DNA from: Mycobacterium paragordonae | GTDB lineage: Bacteria; Actinomycetota; Actinomycetes; Mycobacteriales; Mycobacteriaceae | NCBI RefSeq assembly: GCF_003614435.1 | Contig: NZ_CP025546.1 | Span: 3,348,001 to 3,412,000 of the forward strand | Length of the DNA stretch: 64,000 bases | Direction: 5' to 3' | Shown: positions 54,944-63,472 of the stretch, one piece after another | How positions within the stretch are numbered: the first letter of the stretch is position 1 | Layout of the letters: each line of letters starts with the position of its first letter | The notes under the pieces: model-generated | The model's database searches: none | The model's input: the letters and a program-made list of their open reading frames with translations, nothing else | Told to the model about the DNA's origin: nothing | Program-made: the position numbers and the translations under genes

Positions 54944-56166
54944 AGGCGCAGCGCAAGTTAGGTTTGTCGTTGTCCTGGCCGCGTCTGACCTCGGTCTTCC
55001 TGGTCGACTTGCTCATCCTGGTACTCGCCAGCCACGCCCCGGATTCGTGGCAGGGCGAGAACCGGGTGGCGTGGTGGGTCGGCGTCGGCCTGGCGGTCCT
55101 GGTGACGCTGCTGTCGATCGTCAGTTATCACGGCATCACGGTGGCCTCCGGTGTGGCCGCCTGGCTGTGGGACTGGTCCGCCGATCCCGGCACCGCCCTG
55201 GGCGCCGGGTGCACGCCGGCCACCGACTTCAAGCGTCGCTTCGGCCGTGACACGGTAGGCGTCCGCGAGTACCGCGGGCAACTGGTTGCCGTGGTCGAGG
55301 TGGACGGCGGCGACGGCGACCCGTCCGGCCGCCACCGGCACCGCGCCGTCGCCGGGGGAGCGGCCCCGTTCCTGCCGGTGGCTGCCGTCGCAGATGGGTT
55401 GCGCCAGTTCGATATTCACCTGGACGGCATTGACATCGTGTCGGTTCAGGTGCGCGGTGGCGCGGCAGTCGCCCGGGCCTCGGCCTCGCTCGAGGAGTGG
55501 CAGCCTGAAGGCTGGGAGGCGAACGAAGGCGCCGGCGATCGGCCGGCCGCGGACCGGCGCCGCACCTGGCTGGTGTTGCGGATGAACCCGCAACGCAACG
55601 TCGCAGCCGTGGTGTGCCGTGACTCGCTGGCCGCGACGCTGGTCGCAGCCACCGAGCGGCTGGTTCAGGATCTGGATGGGCTGACGTGTACGGCCCGCCC
55701 GCTGACGGCCGATGAGCTGGCGGAGGTCGACTCCGCCGTGCTGGCCGACCTGGAGCCGACCTGGAGCCGGCCTGGTTGGCGGCACCTCAAGCACTTCAAC
55801 GGCTTCGTCACCAGTTTCTGGGTGACGCCTGCCGATATCGACTCCGAAACGCTGGAAAGCCTCTGGCTTTCGGACGCCCCGGAGGTGGGCGCTACAGTTC
55901 TCACCATGCGACTGACGACTCGCGCCAGACGGCCGCAACTGTCGGCGTTCGTGCGCTACCACAGTGAGTCCCGGCTGCCCCGGGATCTCACCGCGGGGCT
56001 CAACCGCCTCACCGGACGCCAGCTGGCGGCGGTGCGGGCCAGCCTGCCTGCGCCGTCTTCCCGTCCCCCCCTGGTCATACCGGGCCGCGACCTGCGCGAC
56101 CACGACGAGCTGGAGTTGCCAGTGAGTCACGAGCCGGAGCACGCAACAAGCTCATCAGCACCATGA
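54940..56166 (+). CDS. eccE5: ESX-5 membrane component EccE5
   Basis: 408 aa (406 in M. tuberculosis). Two N-terminal membrane helices ([18 protein letters not shown] and [19 protein letters not shown]), then a cytosolic or periplasm-facing alpha/beta domain. The start codon overlaps the mycP5 stop (ATGA), and its own stop overlaps the eccA5 start the same way. It sits on the outer edge of the EccBCDE complex. Confidence 0.96.
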   Translation: MKAQRKLGLSLSWPRLTSVFLVDLLILVLASHAPDSWQGENRVAWWVGVGLAVLVTLLSIVSYHGITVASGVAAWLWDWSADPGTALGAGCTPATDFKRRFGRDTVGVREYRGQLVAVVEVDGGDGDPSGRHRHRAVAGGAAPFLPVAAVADGLRQFDIHLDGIDIVSVQVRGGAAVARASASLEEWQPEGWEANEGAGDRPAADRRRTWLVLRMNPQRNVAAVVCRDSLAATLVAATERLVQDLDGLTCTARPLTADELAEVDSAVLADLEPTWSRPGWRHLKHFNGFVTSFWVTPADIDSETLESLWLSDAPEVGATVLTMRLTTRARRPQLSAFVRYHSESRLPRDLTAGLNRLTGRQLAAVRASLPAPSSRPPLVIPGRDLRDHDELELPVSHEPEHATSSSAP

Positions 56167-57998
56167 CCCGCGCGCAGTCAGCCGCCGAAGATGCCAGAAA
56201 CGCTATGGTCGCCGGACTCCTGGCTTCGGGCATCTCGGTCAACGGACTGCAGCCGAGCCATAACCCGCAGGTCGCGGCGCAGATGTTCACCACCGCCACC
56301 AAGCTCGACCCAGGTATGTGCGACGCGTGGCTGGCGCGCATCCTGGCCGGTGACCAGAGCCTCGAGGTGCTGGCCGGAGCCTGGGCGGCGGTAAGGACCT
56401 TCGGGTGGGAGACCCGCCGGCTCGGCGTCACTGACCTGCAGTTCCGTCCCGAGGTGTCCGACGGGCTGTTCCTGCGTCTGGCCGTCACCAGTGTGGATTC
56501 GCTGGCCTGCGCCTACGCCGCGGTGCTGGCCGAGAACAAGCGCTACAAGGAAGCCGCCGAGCTGCTCGACTCGACCGAGCCCCGGCACCCGTTCGACACG
56601 GAACTGGTGACGTATGTGCGGGGCGTGCTCTACTTCCGCACCAAGCGCTGGCCGGACGTGCTGACGCAGTTCCCGGAGGCCACACCCTGGCGGCACCCCG
56701 AGCTGAAGGCGGCGGGGGCGGCCATGGCCACCACCGCGCTGGCTTCGCTCGGAGTCTTCGAGGAGGCCTTCCGGCGCGGACAGGACGCCATTGAGGGCGA
56801 CCGGGTGCCGGGTGCGGCCAACATCGCCCTGTACACCCAGGGCATGTGCCTGCGGCACGTGGGCCGCGAAGAGGAAGCCGTCGAACTGCTGCGCCGCGTG
56901 TATTCGCGCGACGCGAAATTCACCCCGGCCCGCGAAGCGCTGGACAACCCGAACTTCCGCCTGGTCCTGACCGACCCGGAGACGATCGAGGCGCGCACCG
57001 ATCCCTGGGATCCGGAGAGCGCACCATCGCGCGCCCAGACCGAAGCCGCCCGCCATGCCGTGGAAGCGGCGAAGTATCTGGCCGAGGGCGATGCCGAGCT
57101 CAACGCGATGCTGGGCATGGAGCAGGCCAAGCGCGAAATCAAGCTGATCAAGTCGACCACCAAGGTGAATCTGGCGCGGGCGAAGATGGGACTCCCGGTT
57201 CCGTTGACGTCCCGGCACACCCTGTTGCTCGGGCCGCCCGGCACCGGCAAGACATCGGTCGCCCGGGCGTTCGCCAAGCAGTTGTGCGGCCTCACGGTGC
57301 TGCGCAAACCGCTGGTCGTGGAGACCAGCCGCACGAAGCTGCTGGGCCGCTACATGGCCGACGCCGAGAAGAACGCCGAGGAGATGCTCGAGGGCGCGCT
57401 GGGCGGCGCGGTGTTCTTCGACGAGATGCACACCCTGCACGAGAAGGGCTACCAGCAGGGCGACCCGTACGGCAACGCCATCATCAACACCCTGCTGCTG
57501 TACATGGAGAACCATCGCGACGAGCTGGTGGTGTTCGGCGCCGGATACGCCAAAGCCATGGAAAAGATGCTCGAGGTCAATCAGGGTCTGCGACGGCGCT
57601 TTTCGACCGTCATCGAGTTCTTCAGCTACACGCCCGAGGAACTCGTCGCGCTGACCGTGCTGATGGGCCGGGAGAACGAGGACGTCATCACCGAGGAAGA
57701 GGCCTCGGTGTTGCTGCCGTCCTACACCAAGTTCTACAACGACGAGACGTACTCCGAGGACGGCGACCTGATTCGCGGCATCGACATGCTCGGCAACGCC
57801 GGCTTCGTCCGCAATGTGGTGGAGAAGGCGCGCGACCACCGCAGCTTCCGGCTTGATGACGAGGACCTGGACGCGGTGCTCAACAGTGACTTCACCGAGT
57901 TCAGCGAAGCCCAGTTGCGCCGTTTCCGTGAGCTCACCCGCGACGACCTCGCCGAGGGACTCAGCGCCGCGGTCGCCGAGGAGCGCAAGAACAAGTAG
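56163..57998 (+). CDS. eccA5: ESX-5 cytosolic AAA+ ATPase EccA5
   Basis: 611 aa (610 in M. tuberculosis). The N-terminal half is a TPR-type helical domain (about residues 20-280); the C-terminal half is a CbxX/CfqX-type AAA+ domain with Walker A GPPGTGKT (357-364) and Walker B AVFFDEM (Asp420, Glu421). It helps release PE-PPE clients from EspG5. It is the last gene of the tightly overlapping operon and is followed by a terminator-like stem instead of lppT. Confidence 0.97.
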   Translation: MTRAQSAAEDARNAMVAGLLASGISVNGLQPSHNPQVAAQMFTTATKLDPGMCDAWLARILAGDQSLEVLAGAWAAVRTFGWETRRLGVTDLQFRPEVSDGLFLRLAVTSVDSLACAYAAVLAENKRYKEAAELLDSTEPRHPFDTELVTYVRGVLYFRTKRWPDVLTQFPEATPWRHPELKAAGAAMATTALASLGVFEEAFRRGQDAIEGDRVPGAANIALYTQGMCLRHVGREEEAVELLRRVYSRDAKFTPAREALDNPNFRLVLTDPETIEARTDPWDPESAPSRAQTEAARHAVEAAKYLAEGDAELNAMLGMEQAKREIKLIKSTTKVNLARAKMGLPVPLTSRHTLLLGPPGTGKTSVARAFAKQLCGLTVLRKPLVVETSRTKLLGRYMADAEKNAEEMLEGALGGAVFFDEMHTLHEKGYQQGDPYGNAIINTLLLYMENHRDELVVFGAGYAKAMEKMLEVNQGLRRRFSTVIEFFSYTPEELVALTVLMGRENEDVITEEEASVLLPSYTKFYNDETYSEDGDLIRGIDMLGNAGFVRNVVEKARDHRSFRLDDEDLDAVLNSDFTEFSEAQLRRFRELTRDDLAEGLSAAVAEERKNK

Positions 57999-58012
57999 GA
58001 CCCCGTCAGCTG

Positions 58013-58044
58013 CGGCGCGCCCCGGAAACGTCCGCGGCGCGCCG
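58013..58044 (+). terminator. Terminator-like stem after eccA5
   Basis: CGGCGCGCC (58013-58021) pairs with GGCGCGCCG (58036-58044) around a 14-nt loop; the stem is all G/C. It begins 15 bp after the eccA5 stop and would end the core operon. Confidence 0.6.
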
Positions 58045-58074
58045 AATACGTTGTGGTTAATGCCCTGCCGGTGA

Positions 58075-58200
58075 GGCTTCGGCCGGATACGCTGTGTGCA
58101 ACTCGAGCTAGGCGAGAGGGGTAGGCGTACCTGGCCACGGCGGCGCTCCCGTGTGCCCGACGGTGACGGGAGGTGGGGCCGCACTGAACCAACCGGGAAC
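58075..58200 (+). other. Leader fragment related to the 3' half of the M-box leader
   Basis: The 24 bases from 58075 match 61260-61283 (inside the M-box) with a single change (core GGCTTCGGCCGGATACGC). Beyond that, CGAGAG, GGT and TGGCC blocks, and a GGAGGTG followed by GCACTGAACC, can be aligned with the same order of blocks after the M-box. The 5' half of the aptamer (the AACGTCGAAAGACGCC core) is missing, so it should not bind Mg2+ as a riboswitch. Remaining sequence to 58466 has an AT-rich patch near 58390 that may be the promoter for the PPE gene. Confidence 0.5.
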
Positions 58201-58466
58201 GTCTCTGCGAATTCGATGACCATTCTTCCCGATCCGGTCACGGCGCTTTCCCGTCGTCGGAATCGGCTGGCGCGACAATCCGGACACGCGGCGCCCACGG
58301 CGCCAGTGTTATCGGCAGCACCCCGACACCACCTCAGCGGCCAAGTCCCGTAGCCGGGTCGGACTATCCCACAGGAGAAGTCCGATGTCTAATCTTAGAA
58401 TCGCTTGCGCTGCAACATATTCCGCTGTTACCCACGTTACTGTGATCGGCTGAGGAGGCGGTGACA

Positions 58467-59729
58467 ATGGATTTTGGCGCATTCCCACCGGAAGTCAACT
58501 CGCTGCGCATGTACTCCGGGCCCGGGTCGGCACCGATGCTGGCCGCGGTATCGGCCTGGGAGCGGTTAGCCACCGAACTGCAGTCGACGGCCGCCGCATA
58601 CGACACCGTCGTCTCGATTCTGACCGACGACGGTTGGCGGGGGCCCGCCTCGGAGGCCATGCTGGCCGCAATCACCCCGTATCTGACCTGGATGACCCTG
58701 ACCGGGGTCAAGGCAGAGGAAGCCGCCACCCAGGCGGCGGCCGCGGCCGGAGCATACGAGTCCGCATACGCCATGACGGTGCCCCCGCCGGTCGTCGCCG
58801 CTAACCGCGCCGAGTTGCAACTGCTGGTGGCAACCAATCTGATCGGCCAGAACACCTCGGCGATTGCGGCGAACGAGGCCGCTTACGGCGAAATGTGGGC
58901 TCAGGATGCGGCGGCGATGTACGGCTATGCCACCAGTTCGGCGGCCGCGTCGACACTGACACCGTTCAGCGCGCCACCACAGGTCACCGACCCGGCCGGG
59001 CAGGCCGGCCAGGCGACCGCGGTGACGCAGGCGGCCGGTACCGCGGTGGGCACCGTGCAATCGCAGCTCCCACAACTGATGTCCTCGGTTCCGTCTGCCC
59101 TGCAAGGGCTTTCGGCGCCGGCGGCGGCACTGGATGCCTTTCCGGGGTCCGGACTGCTCGCTGACCTGCTGAATTTCCTGGACGGCAACGACGGCAATCC
59201 GTACGGAATCTTCCTGAATTCCTCGCTGGTCAACGGGTTCGTCTCGGCCGGCTACGTCAGCCCCGCGATCGTGGCCCCGGCGGCCTTCGCGGGGCTGGCG
59301 GACATCAACGCGGTGGCCCTCGGGGCACAGCAGCAGGCGATACCCCCGATGGGGTCCGGTGAGGGAAACGCTTCCTGGATACCGGCGAATTCTCCGGCCA
59401 ACCCCACCAACCTCCCCCCACTGATGGATGTGGCCGAGGCCTCGTTCACCACGGGGGGCGGGGTGACGGCCGGAATCAACCAATCGGCGGTGGTCGGGCG
59501 GTTATCCGTTCCGCAGACCTGGACGGCAGCCACCGCGGTGGCCAACCACGCCGGCACGGCCGCACCCGGTGGCGGGTGGACCAGTACCGCGGTTGCGCCG
59601 CAGGCCGCCGCGGGCATGCCCGGCTTCCCCGGTATGCCGGCTGCCGGCATGTACGGCAACAACTTCGGCAATCCTCCGCGCTACGGGTTCCGGCCGACGA
59701 TCATGGGGCGCCCGCCCGCCGCTGGATGA
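58467..59729 (+). CDS. PPE family protein, PPE-SVP (PPE28-like)
   Basis: 420 aa from ATG 58467 (AGGAGG at 58453-58458; GTG 58461 is too close). The signature is DFGAFPPEVN, with F for L. PPE domain with W-R-G, NLIGQNTSAIAANE and [15 protein letters not shown]. The middle shares GLLADLLNFLDGNDGNPYGI with the next PPE gene, so the two are tandem duplicates. SVP motif GRLSVPQTW; end RPPAAG. By place it corresponds to PPE28, without lppT before it. Confidence 0.94.
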   Translation: MDFGAFPPEVNSLRMYSGPGSAPMLAAVSAWERLATELQSTAAAYDTVVSILTDDGWRGPASEAMLAAITPYLTWMTLTGVKAEEAATQAAAAAGAYESAYAMTVPPPVVAANRAELQLLVATNLIGQNTSAIAANEAAYGEMWAQDAAAMYGYATSSAAASTLTPFSAPPQVTDPAGQAGQATAVTQAAGTAVGTVQSQLPQLMSSVPSALQGLSAPAAALDAFPGSGLLADLLNFLDGNDGNPYGIFLNSSLVNGFVSAGYVSPAIVAPAAFAGLADINAVALGAQQQAIPPMGSGEGNASWIPANSPANPTNLPPLMDVAEASFTTGGGVTAGINQSAVVGRLSVPQTWTAATAVANHAGTAAPGGGWTSTAVAPQAAAGMPGFPGMPAAGMYGNNFGNPPRYGFRPTIMGRPPAAG

Positions 59730-59822
59730 CAGGAGGGAGACCGCCGCGTGTGATCGGTTCCGCTCAGTTGCGGCTGCCGATGCCGACAACACGATCACGG
59801 TTGGCGAAAGGAGGTGCTGGCA

Positions 59823-61010
59823 TTGGATTTTGGAGCACTCCCACCTGAAATTAACTCGCTGCGAATGTATACCGGGCCCGGTTCAGCGCCGCTGCTTGCC
59901 GCTGTGACGGCCTGGAATGAAATCGCCGATGAAATGCGCTTGGCCGCAACGGCTTACGAGTCGGTGATTTCGGCTCTGGTCAGTGACGGCTGGCTGGGGC
60001 CGGCGTCCGCGGCGATGACCGCCGCCGTCGTTCCGTACGTGACGTGGATGAGCGCGACCGGCCTGCAGGCAGAGCAGACCGCCGGTCAGGCGGCCGCGGC
60101 CGCGGCCGCATATGAAGCGGCATTCGCGATGACGGTGCCGCCGGCTGTCGTCGCCGCCAACCGGGCACAGCTGTTGATGCTGGTGGCCACCAACTTCCTG
60201 GGCATCAACACGCCCGCGATCGCGGCTACCGAAGCCGAATATGCGGAGATGTGGGCCCAGGATGCGACGGCGATGTACGTGTATGCCGCCAACGCCGCGG
60301 AGGCTGCGACGCTGACGCCGTTCCGCGAACCCGACCAGACCACCAATCCGGGCGGCCCGGCGGCCCAGGCGGCAGCCGTCTCCCAAGCGTCGGGTTCCGC
60401 CGTCACGCAGACTGAGCTGCCGCAACTGATGTCCACGGTGCCCGGGAGCCTGCAGCAACTGGCATCTCCGGCAGCCGCCTCGCCATTCGACAACATCCCG
60501 CAGACCGGGTTGCTCGCCGACATCCTGAACTTCCTGGACGGCAACGACGGTAACCCCTACGGAATCTTCCTCAACTCAAATCTGGTGAACGGGATCGTCG
60601 CGGCCCAATTCATCTCGCCCACAATCATCTTCCCTGCCACGACCGACGCGCTCGCCGACGTCGAGGCCGTGGCCGACGGGGCAGCCGAGGCCGCCCCTGC
60701 CGCCGCTGATGCCTCGTCCGCCACGGCGGGCCTGACCGCCTCGCAGTCCGGCGGTGTGGGCGCCGGAGTCAATCAGGCTTCCTTCGTCGGCCGGCTGTCC
60801 GTGCCGCCGAGTTGGACCACGGCGGTCGAGGTCGCAAACCGCGCGGTACCCGCCTCCGGTGCGGCCGTCACCGCCGCACCAGAAGCCGGGGCCGGCATGC
60901 CCGGCATGCCCGGCATGCCCGCGCCCGCCGCCTACTCCCGCAACTGGGGCAACGGTCCGCGCTACGGGTTCAAGCTGACGATCATGCCGCGGCCGGTGGC
61001 GGCGGGCTGA
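59823..61010 (+). CDS. PPE family protein, PPE-SVP (PPE29-like)
   Basis: 395 aa from TTG 59823, eight bases after AAAGGAGG, giving [11 protein letters not shown]; upstream GTG 59814 overlaps the ribosome site. PPE domain with [26 protein letters not shown]; middle LADILNFLDGNDGNPYGIFL, shared with the preceding gene; GRLSVPPSW; Met/Pro/Gly repeat GMPGMPGMPAPA near the end; RPVAAG terminus. Transcribed in line with the preceding PPE gene, 93 bp away. Confidence 0.94.
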   Translation: MDFGALPPEINSLRMYTGPGSAPLLAAVTAWNEIADEMRLAATAYESVISALVSDGWLGPASAAMTAAVVPYVTWMSATGLQAEQTAGQAAAAAAAYEAAFAMTVPPAVVAANRAQLLMLVATNFLGINTPAIAATEAEYAEMWAQDATAMYVYAANAAEAATLTPFREPDQTTNPGGPAAQAAAVSQASGSAVTQTELPQLMSTVPGSLQQLASPAAASPFDNIPQTGLLADILNFLDGNDGNPYGIFLNSNLVNGIVAAQFISPTIIFPATTDALADVEAVADGAAEAAPAAADASSATAGLTASQSGGVGAGVNQASFVGRLSVPPSWTTAVEVANRAVPASGAAVTAAPEAGAGMPGMPGMPAPAAYSRNWGNGPRYGFKLTIMPRPVAAG

Positions 61011-61145
61011 ACCCGCAACGCGTTCTCGCATTAATTGCCACCGTGGCGAATAAGAATTTTCGTCCGCCCGAATTTGGCGAATATTGGCAAATTCCGGTCG
61101 TTGAGTTGACTCTTATCCTGTCGAGTGCCACGATGACTTTGCATG

Positions 61146-61309
61146 CACCTCGCTAGGTGAGGCGTCTGCACGGACACAGGCCACTGACCTCGAACGTCGA
61201 AAGACGCCCAGGGTCAGGACAGCTCTTCCCGGCTTAAGGGTTGAGCCCAAGTGGCTTCCGGCTTCGGCCGGATACGCCGTGTGGTGCCAAAGCTCTGTCG
61301 AGAGAGGTG
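61146..61309 (+). ncRNA. M-box (ykoK) magnesium riboswitch
   Basis: The order of conserved blocks is that of the M-box: AGGTGAGGC (61155-61163), AACGTCGAAAGACGCC (61193-61208) followed by AGGGTCAGGACAG, GGCTTAAGGG (61231-61240), and GTGCCAAAGCTCT (61284-61296). CACCTCGCT (61146-61154) pairs with AGAGAGGTG (61301-61309) with one mismatch to form the closing stem. This RNA binds several Mg2+ ions and turns expression down when Mg2+ is plentiful. In M. tuberculosis M-boxes precede Rv1535 and PE20 (Rv1806). Here it leads to a 26-codon uORF and then the PPE gene at 61628. Confidence 0.92.
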
Positions 61310-61627
61310 CTGGCCCAGTGGTTTTGGCCGCTGGTCTCATCTCTGTGGCGTGCACCCGGCACCCCTGCGTGCCCCGGCCCAGAGGAGGTGAGAGCGGAGT
61401 GAGTCCCGACGACAGTCCCTATCCGAGATCGACGATCATTTCGTTTCGATCCGACCCGGGCACCGTGTTCGCACTTTGAGTCGGAATTTCCGATAGTTTC
61501 CCGCGCGCGCTGAGTTTTCCGTCGCGCGTCATTCTCCTGCGCAGAATATCGCTGCGCGAATTGCGATCAATGCTGCCCGAAATCGGATTTCATCTTGCCA
61601 CAAAACAGTCAGCCAAGGAGGCGTCCG
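61310..61627 (+). promoter_or_regulatory. Expression platform and leader between the M-box and the PPE gene
   Basis: About 320 bases. CCAGTGG and CCGCTGG (61315-61338) may pair just after the aptamer. AGAGGAGG (61381-61388) is a strong ribosome site for the uORF at 61399. After the uORF comes an unpaired, AT-richer stretch (61480-61610) and then AAGGAGG for the PPE start. No clear U-run terminator is visible, so Rho-dependent control is the likelier mode. Confidence 0.5.
61399..61479 (+). CDS. MgtL-like acidic/proline-rich leader peptide (uORF), 26 aa
   Basis: GTG 61399 lies ten bases after a strong AGGAGG. The peptide begins MSPDDSPYPRSTIISFR: a Pro/Asp-rich first nine residues, then Arg and a short hydrophobic stretch ending in FR. 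This is the layout of the enterobacterial MgtL peptide, whose Asp/Glu/Pro run destabilises ribosomes at low Mg2+ so that downstream mRNA escapes termination. Here it follows an M-box and precedes a PPE gene by 148 bases. The stop is TGA 61477. Coding use is inferred from ribosome site and composition. Confidence 0.65.
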   Translation: MSPDDSPYPRSTIISFRSDPGTVFAL

Positions 61628-62761
61628 ATGACTGCCGCACTGGATTTTGCAGCGTTGCCGCCCGAGATCAACTCCGCGCGGATGTACACCGGGCCGGGCT
61701 CCGGTCCGATGCTGGCCGCAGCCTCGGCGTGGCACGGGTTGGCCGCCGAGTTGCGGGCCACCGCGCTGTCCTACGACGCGGTGCTGTCGACACTGACCGG
61801 TGCGGAGTGGCTGGGTCCCGCGTCCGCATCAATGGCAGCCGCTGCCGTGCCACAGGTCGCCTGGCTGAGTGCAACCGCGGCGCAGGCCGAGCAGACCGCC
61901 GCGCAAGCCGCGGCCGCCGCGGCCGCCTTCGAGGCGGCCTTCGCGGCAACGGTGCCGCCGCCGCTGGTCGCGGCCAACCGGACCCAATTGGCGGCGCTGG
62001 TCGCCACCAACATCCTGGGGCAGAACACCCCTGCGATCGCGGCCACCGAGGCTCAGTACTTCCAGATGTGGGCGCAGGACGCGGCGGCCATGTACGGCTA
62101 TGCCGGCTCGTCGGCTGCCGCTGCCGAGTTGAGCCCGTTCGCTGAACCGCAGGAAGCCACCAACCCGAGCGGCCTGGCGGCACAGGCGGTGTCGGTCGCC
62201 CAGGCTTCCGGCGCGGCAGGTCAGCAAAGTGTTCTCGCGCAACTGATTTCGGCTGTGCCGAGCGCGCTTCAGGGACTCTCGGGAACGAGCGGGCCTGCGG
62301 GACAGGGCTTTTGGTCCGACTGGGGACCCAACGCCAACGTGTGGAACACGATCGCGTCCACCGGACTCCTGGTGCCGGGCAGCACGTTCGGCCCCTTTCT
62401 GGACATGCTCGGCGGCGGCGCCGGTGCCGCGACGGACGGCGCCGTGGCAGCGGCCGGTAACGCCGTTTCGGAATCCGTAGGATCCACGAGCGGCCTGGCC
62501 GGCGTCGTGTCGGCCGGTGCGGGCAATGCGGGGACTGCCGGGAGGCTCTCGGTGCCGCCGGCCTGGACGGCGGCCACTCCGCTGACCAGTCCGCTGCATT
62601 CGGCGCTGGGCGGCACCCCGATGGTGGCGCCGCCGCCGGCGGGCGCACCCGGAATGCCCGGTGTCCCACTGGGTAACGTCGCAGGACAACCCTACGGACG
62701 GGCCGTACCGCAGTACGGTTTCCGCCCCACCGTGGTCGCGCGGCCCCCTGCTGCCGGGTGA
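61628..62761 (+). CDS. PPE family protein under M-box control (PPE30-like)
   Basis: 377 aa from ATG 61628 (AAGGAGG upstream). N-terminus [23 protein letters not shown]; the PPE domain has [17 protein letters not shown] and [15 protein letters not shown]; then a variable middle, GRLSVPPAW and the RPPAAG end. It is the only gene between the Mg2+ leader and a strong terminator-like hairpin, so it is likely the sole target of the riboswitch. A role in Mg2+ passage through the outer membrane is suggested by the control and by the known link of PE20/PPE31 with Mg2+ in M. tuberculosis; for this protein it is inference. Confidence 0.93.
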   Translation: MTAALDFAALPPEINSARMYTGPGSGPMLAAASAWHGLAAELRATALSYDAVLSTLTGAEWLGPASASMAAAAVPQVAWLSATAAQAEQTAAQAAAAAAAFEAAFAATVPPPLVAANRTQLAALVATNILGQNTPAIAATEAQYFQMWAQDAAAMYGYAGSSAAAAELSPFAEPQEATNPSGLAAQAVSVAQASGAAGQQSVLAQLISAVPSALQGLSGTSGPAGQGFWSDWGPNANVWNTIASTGLLVPGSTFGPFLDMLGGGAGAATDGAVAAAGNAVSESVGSTSGLAGVVSAGAGNAGTAGRLSVPPAWTAATPLTSPLHSALGGTPMVAPPPAGAPGMPGVPLGNVAGQPYGRAVPQYGFRPTVVARPPAAG

Positions 62762-62764
62762 CGG

Positions 62765-62834
62765 CACCCGTATCGACCTGCAAGAACGGGCCTTTCAGGA
62801 AACCGTCAGGAAAGGGCCAGTTCCGATACAGGTG
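62765..62834 (+). terminator. Two-tier hairpin after the M-box PPE gene
   Basis: Outer stem CACCCGTATCG (62765-62775) with CGATACAGGTG (62824-62834), ten of eleven pairs. Inside, GGGCCTTTC can pair with GAAAGGGCC with a one-base bulge. It begins four bases after the stop codon and should end the transcript. Confidence 0.7.
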
Positions 62835-62896
62835 TTCGCGGCTACCGTTCCCTAACGTCTTACGTAGGTTAATTCCTAACGTTGGGAGAACAACTC

Positions 62897-63034
62897 ATGA
62901 CGGCCGATCGGTCACCGGGCGACATCGCCCCCCGCAGGGCGGTCCGTGCTGACCGGGCGTGCTCGGCCGATTCCAGGCGGGTCAGGTCACGATCCGCCGA
63001 CGGCACGGTTCGCAGACGAAAACGGTTTGGCTGA
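62897..63034 (+). CDS. Possible small basic ORF, 45 aa
   Basis: ATG 62897 follows GGGAGAACAACTC, a usable ribosome site. The product is Arg-rich (RAVRADRACSADSRRVRSRS, ending RRRKRFG) with no recognised family. Directly upstream, CCTAACG is repeated (62850 and 62875) around ACGTAGG, perhaps an operator. Evidence is limited to the ribosome site and open frame. Confidence 0.25.
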   Translation: MTADRSPGDIAPRRAVRADRACSADSRRVRSRSADGTVRRRKRFG

Positions 63035-63120
63035 CAATCTCGATCTGACCGCGAGCTAGTCGCACCGCACCTATAACATCGGCCGCAATTCCTGAACGCC
63101 GACTTCGCCCGATTACCGAT

Positions 63121-63330
63121 GGGCAATTGACACATTTCTGTGCGTCATTTAATTGTCATATAGATTTACTCATCACAATTTGCTGTGTAATCCACATTGG
63201 GCTGTGAGCTGTATATACCTAGATTCTAGGCCATAGCTAGTAGCTTTTGATCACACAGGCCAATAGATCGGCGAGAGTTCTTGTTTACGTTGTCATTACA
63301 TTACGGGAACGCGACGAAAATAACTTCCAC
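63121..63330 (+). promoter_or_regulatory. AT-rich control region upstream of the last PPE gene
   Basis: Bases 63121-63240 are about 39% G+C by count, far below the rest of the window. The region has CCTAGA-T-TCTAGG (63218-63230), a perfect inverted repeat, GTATATACC just before it, and AGCTAGTAGCT after it. Such AT-rich islands are targets of Lsr2/EspR-type proteins in mycobacteria. It lies about 150-350 bp before the PPE start. Confidence 0.5.
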
Positions 63331-63413
63331 TGAGGATGGTGTTCGAATCAGGCAGGGGGGCCTGCAATAGCGAATCACTGCACGCTTGCCAAGCATTTCT
63401 AGTCAGGGAGTAG

Positions 63414-63467
63414 ATGATCGCCCGCTGCAGCTCGGCCCGGGCGGCCATCCAGGGGATGAAGAGGTAA
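63414..63467 (+). CDS. Possible 17-codon uORF before the last PPE gene
   Basis: ATG 63414 (AGGGAG three bases before, rather close) encodes [17 protein letters not shown] and stops at TAA 63465, five bases before the PPE ATG. The PPE ribosome site lies within the last codons, so translation of the uORF could expose or couple it. Weak evidence. Confidence 0.25.
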   Translation: MIARCSSARAAIQGMKR

Positions 63468-63472
63468 TACGT

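Noticed and set aside
58090..58200. Cobalamin or c-di-AMP riboswitch in the leader of the PPE28-like gene
   Set aside because: The GGGGCCGCACTG stretch recalls the B12 box but the rest of the consensus is missing; the region is better explained as a truncated M-box leader.
56178..58298. 706-codon minus-strand frame across eccA5
   Set aside because: Antisense of the conserved AAA+ ATPase, with no recognisable motif.
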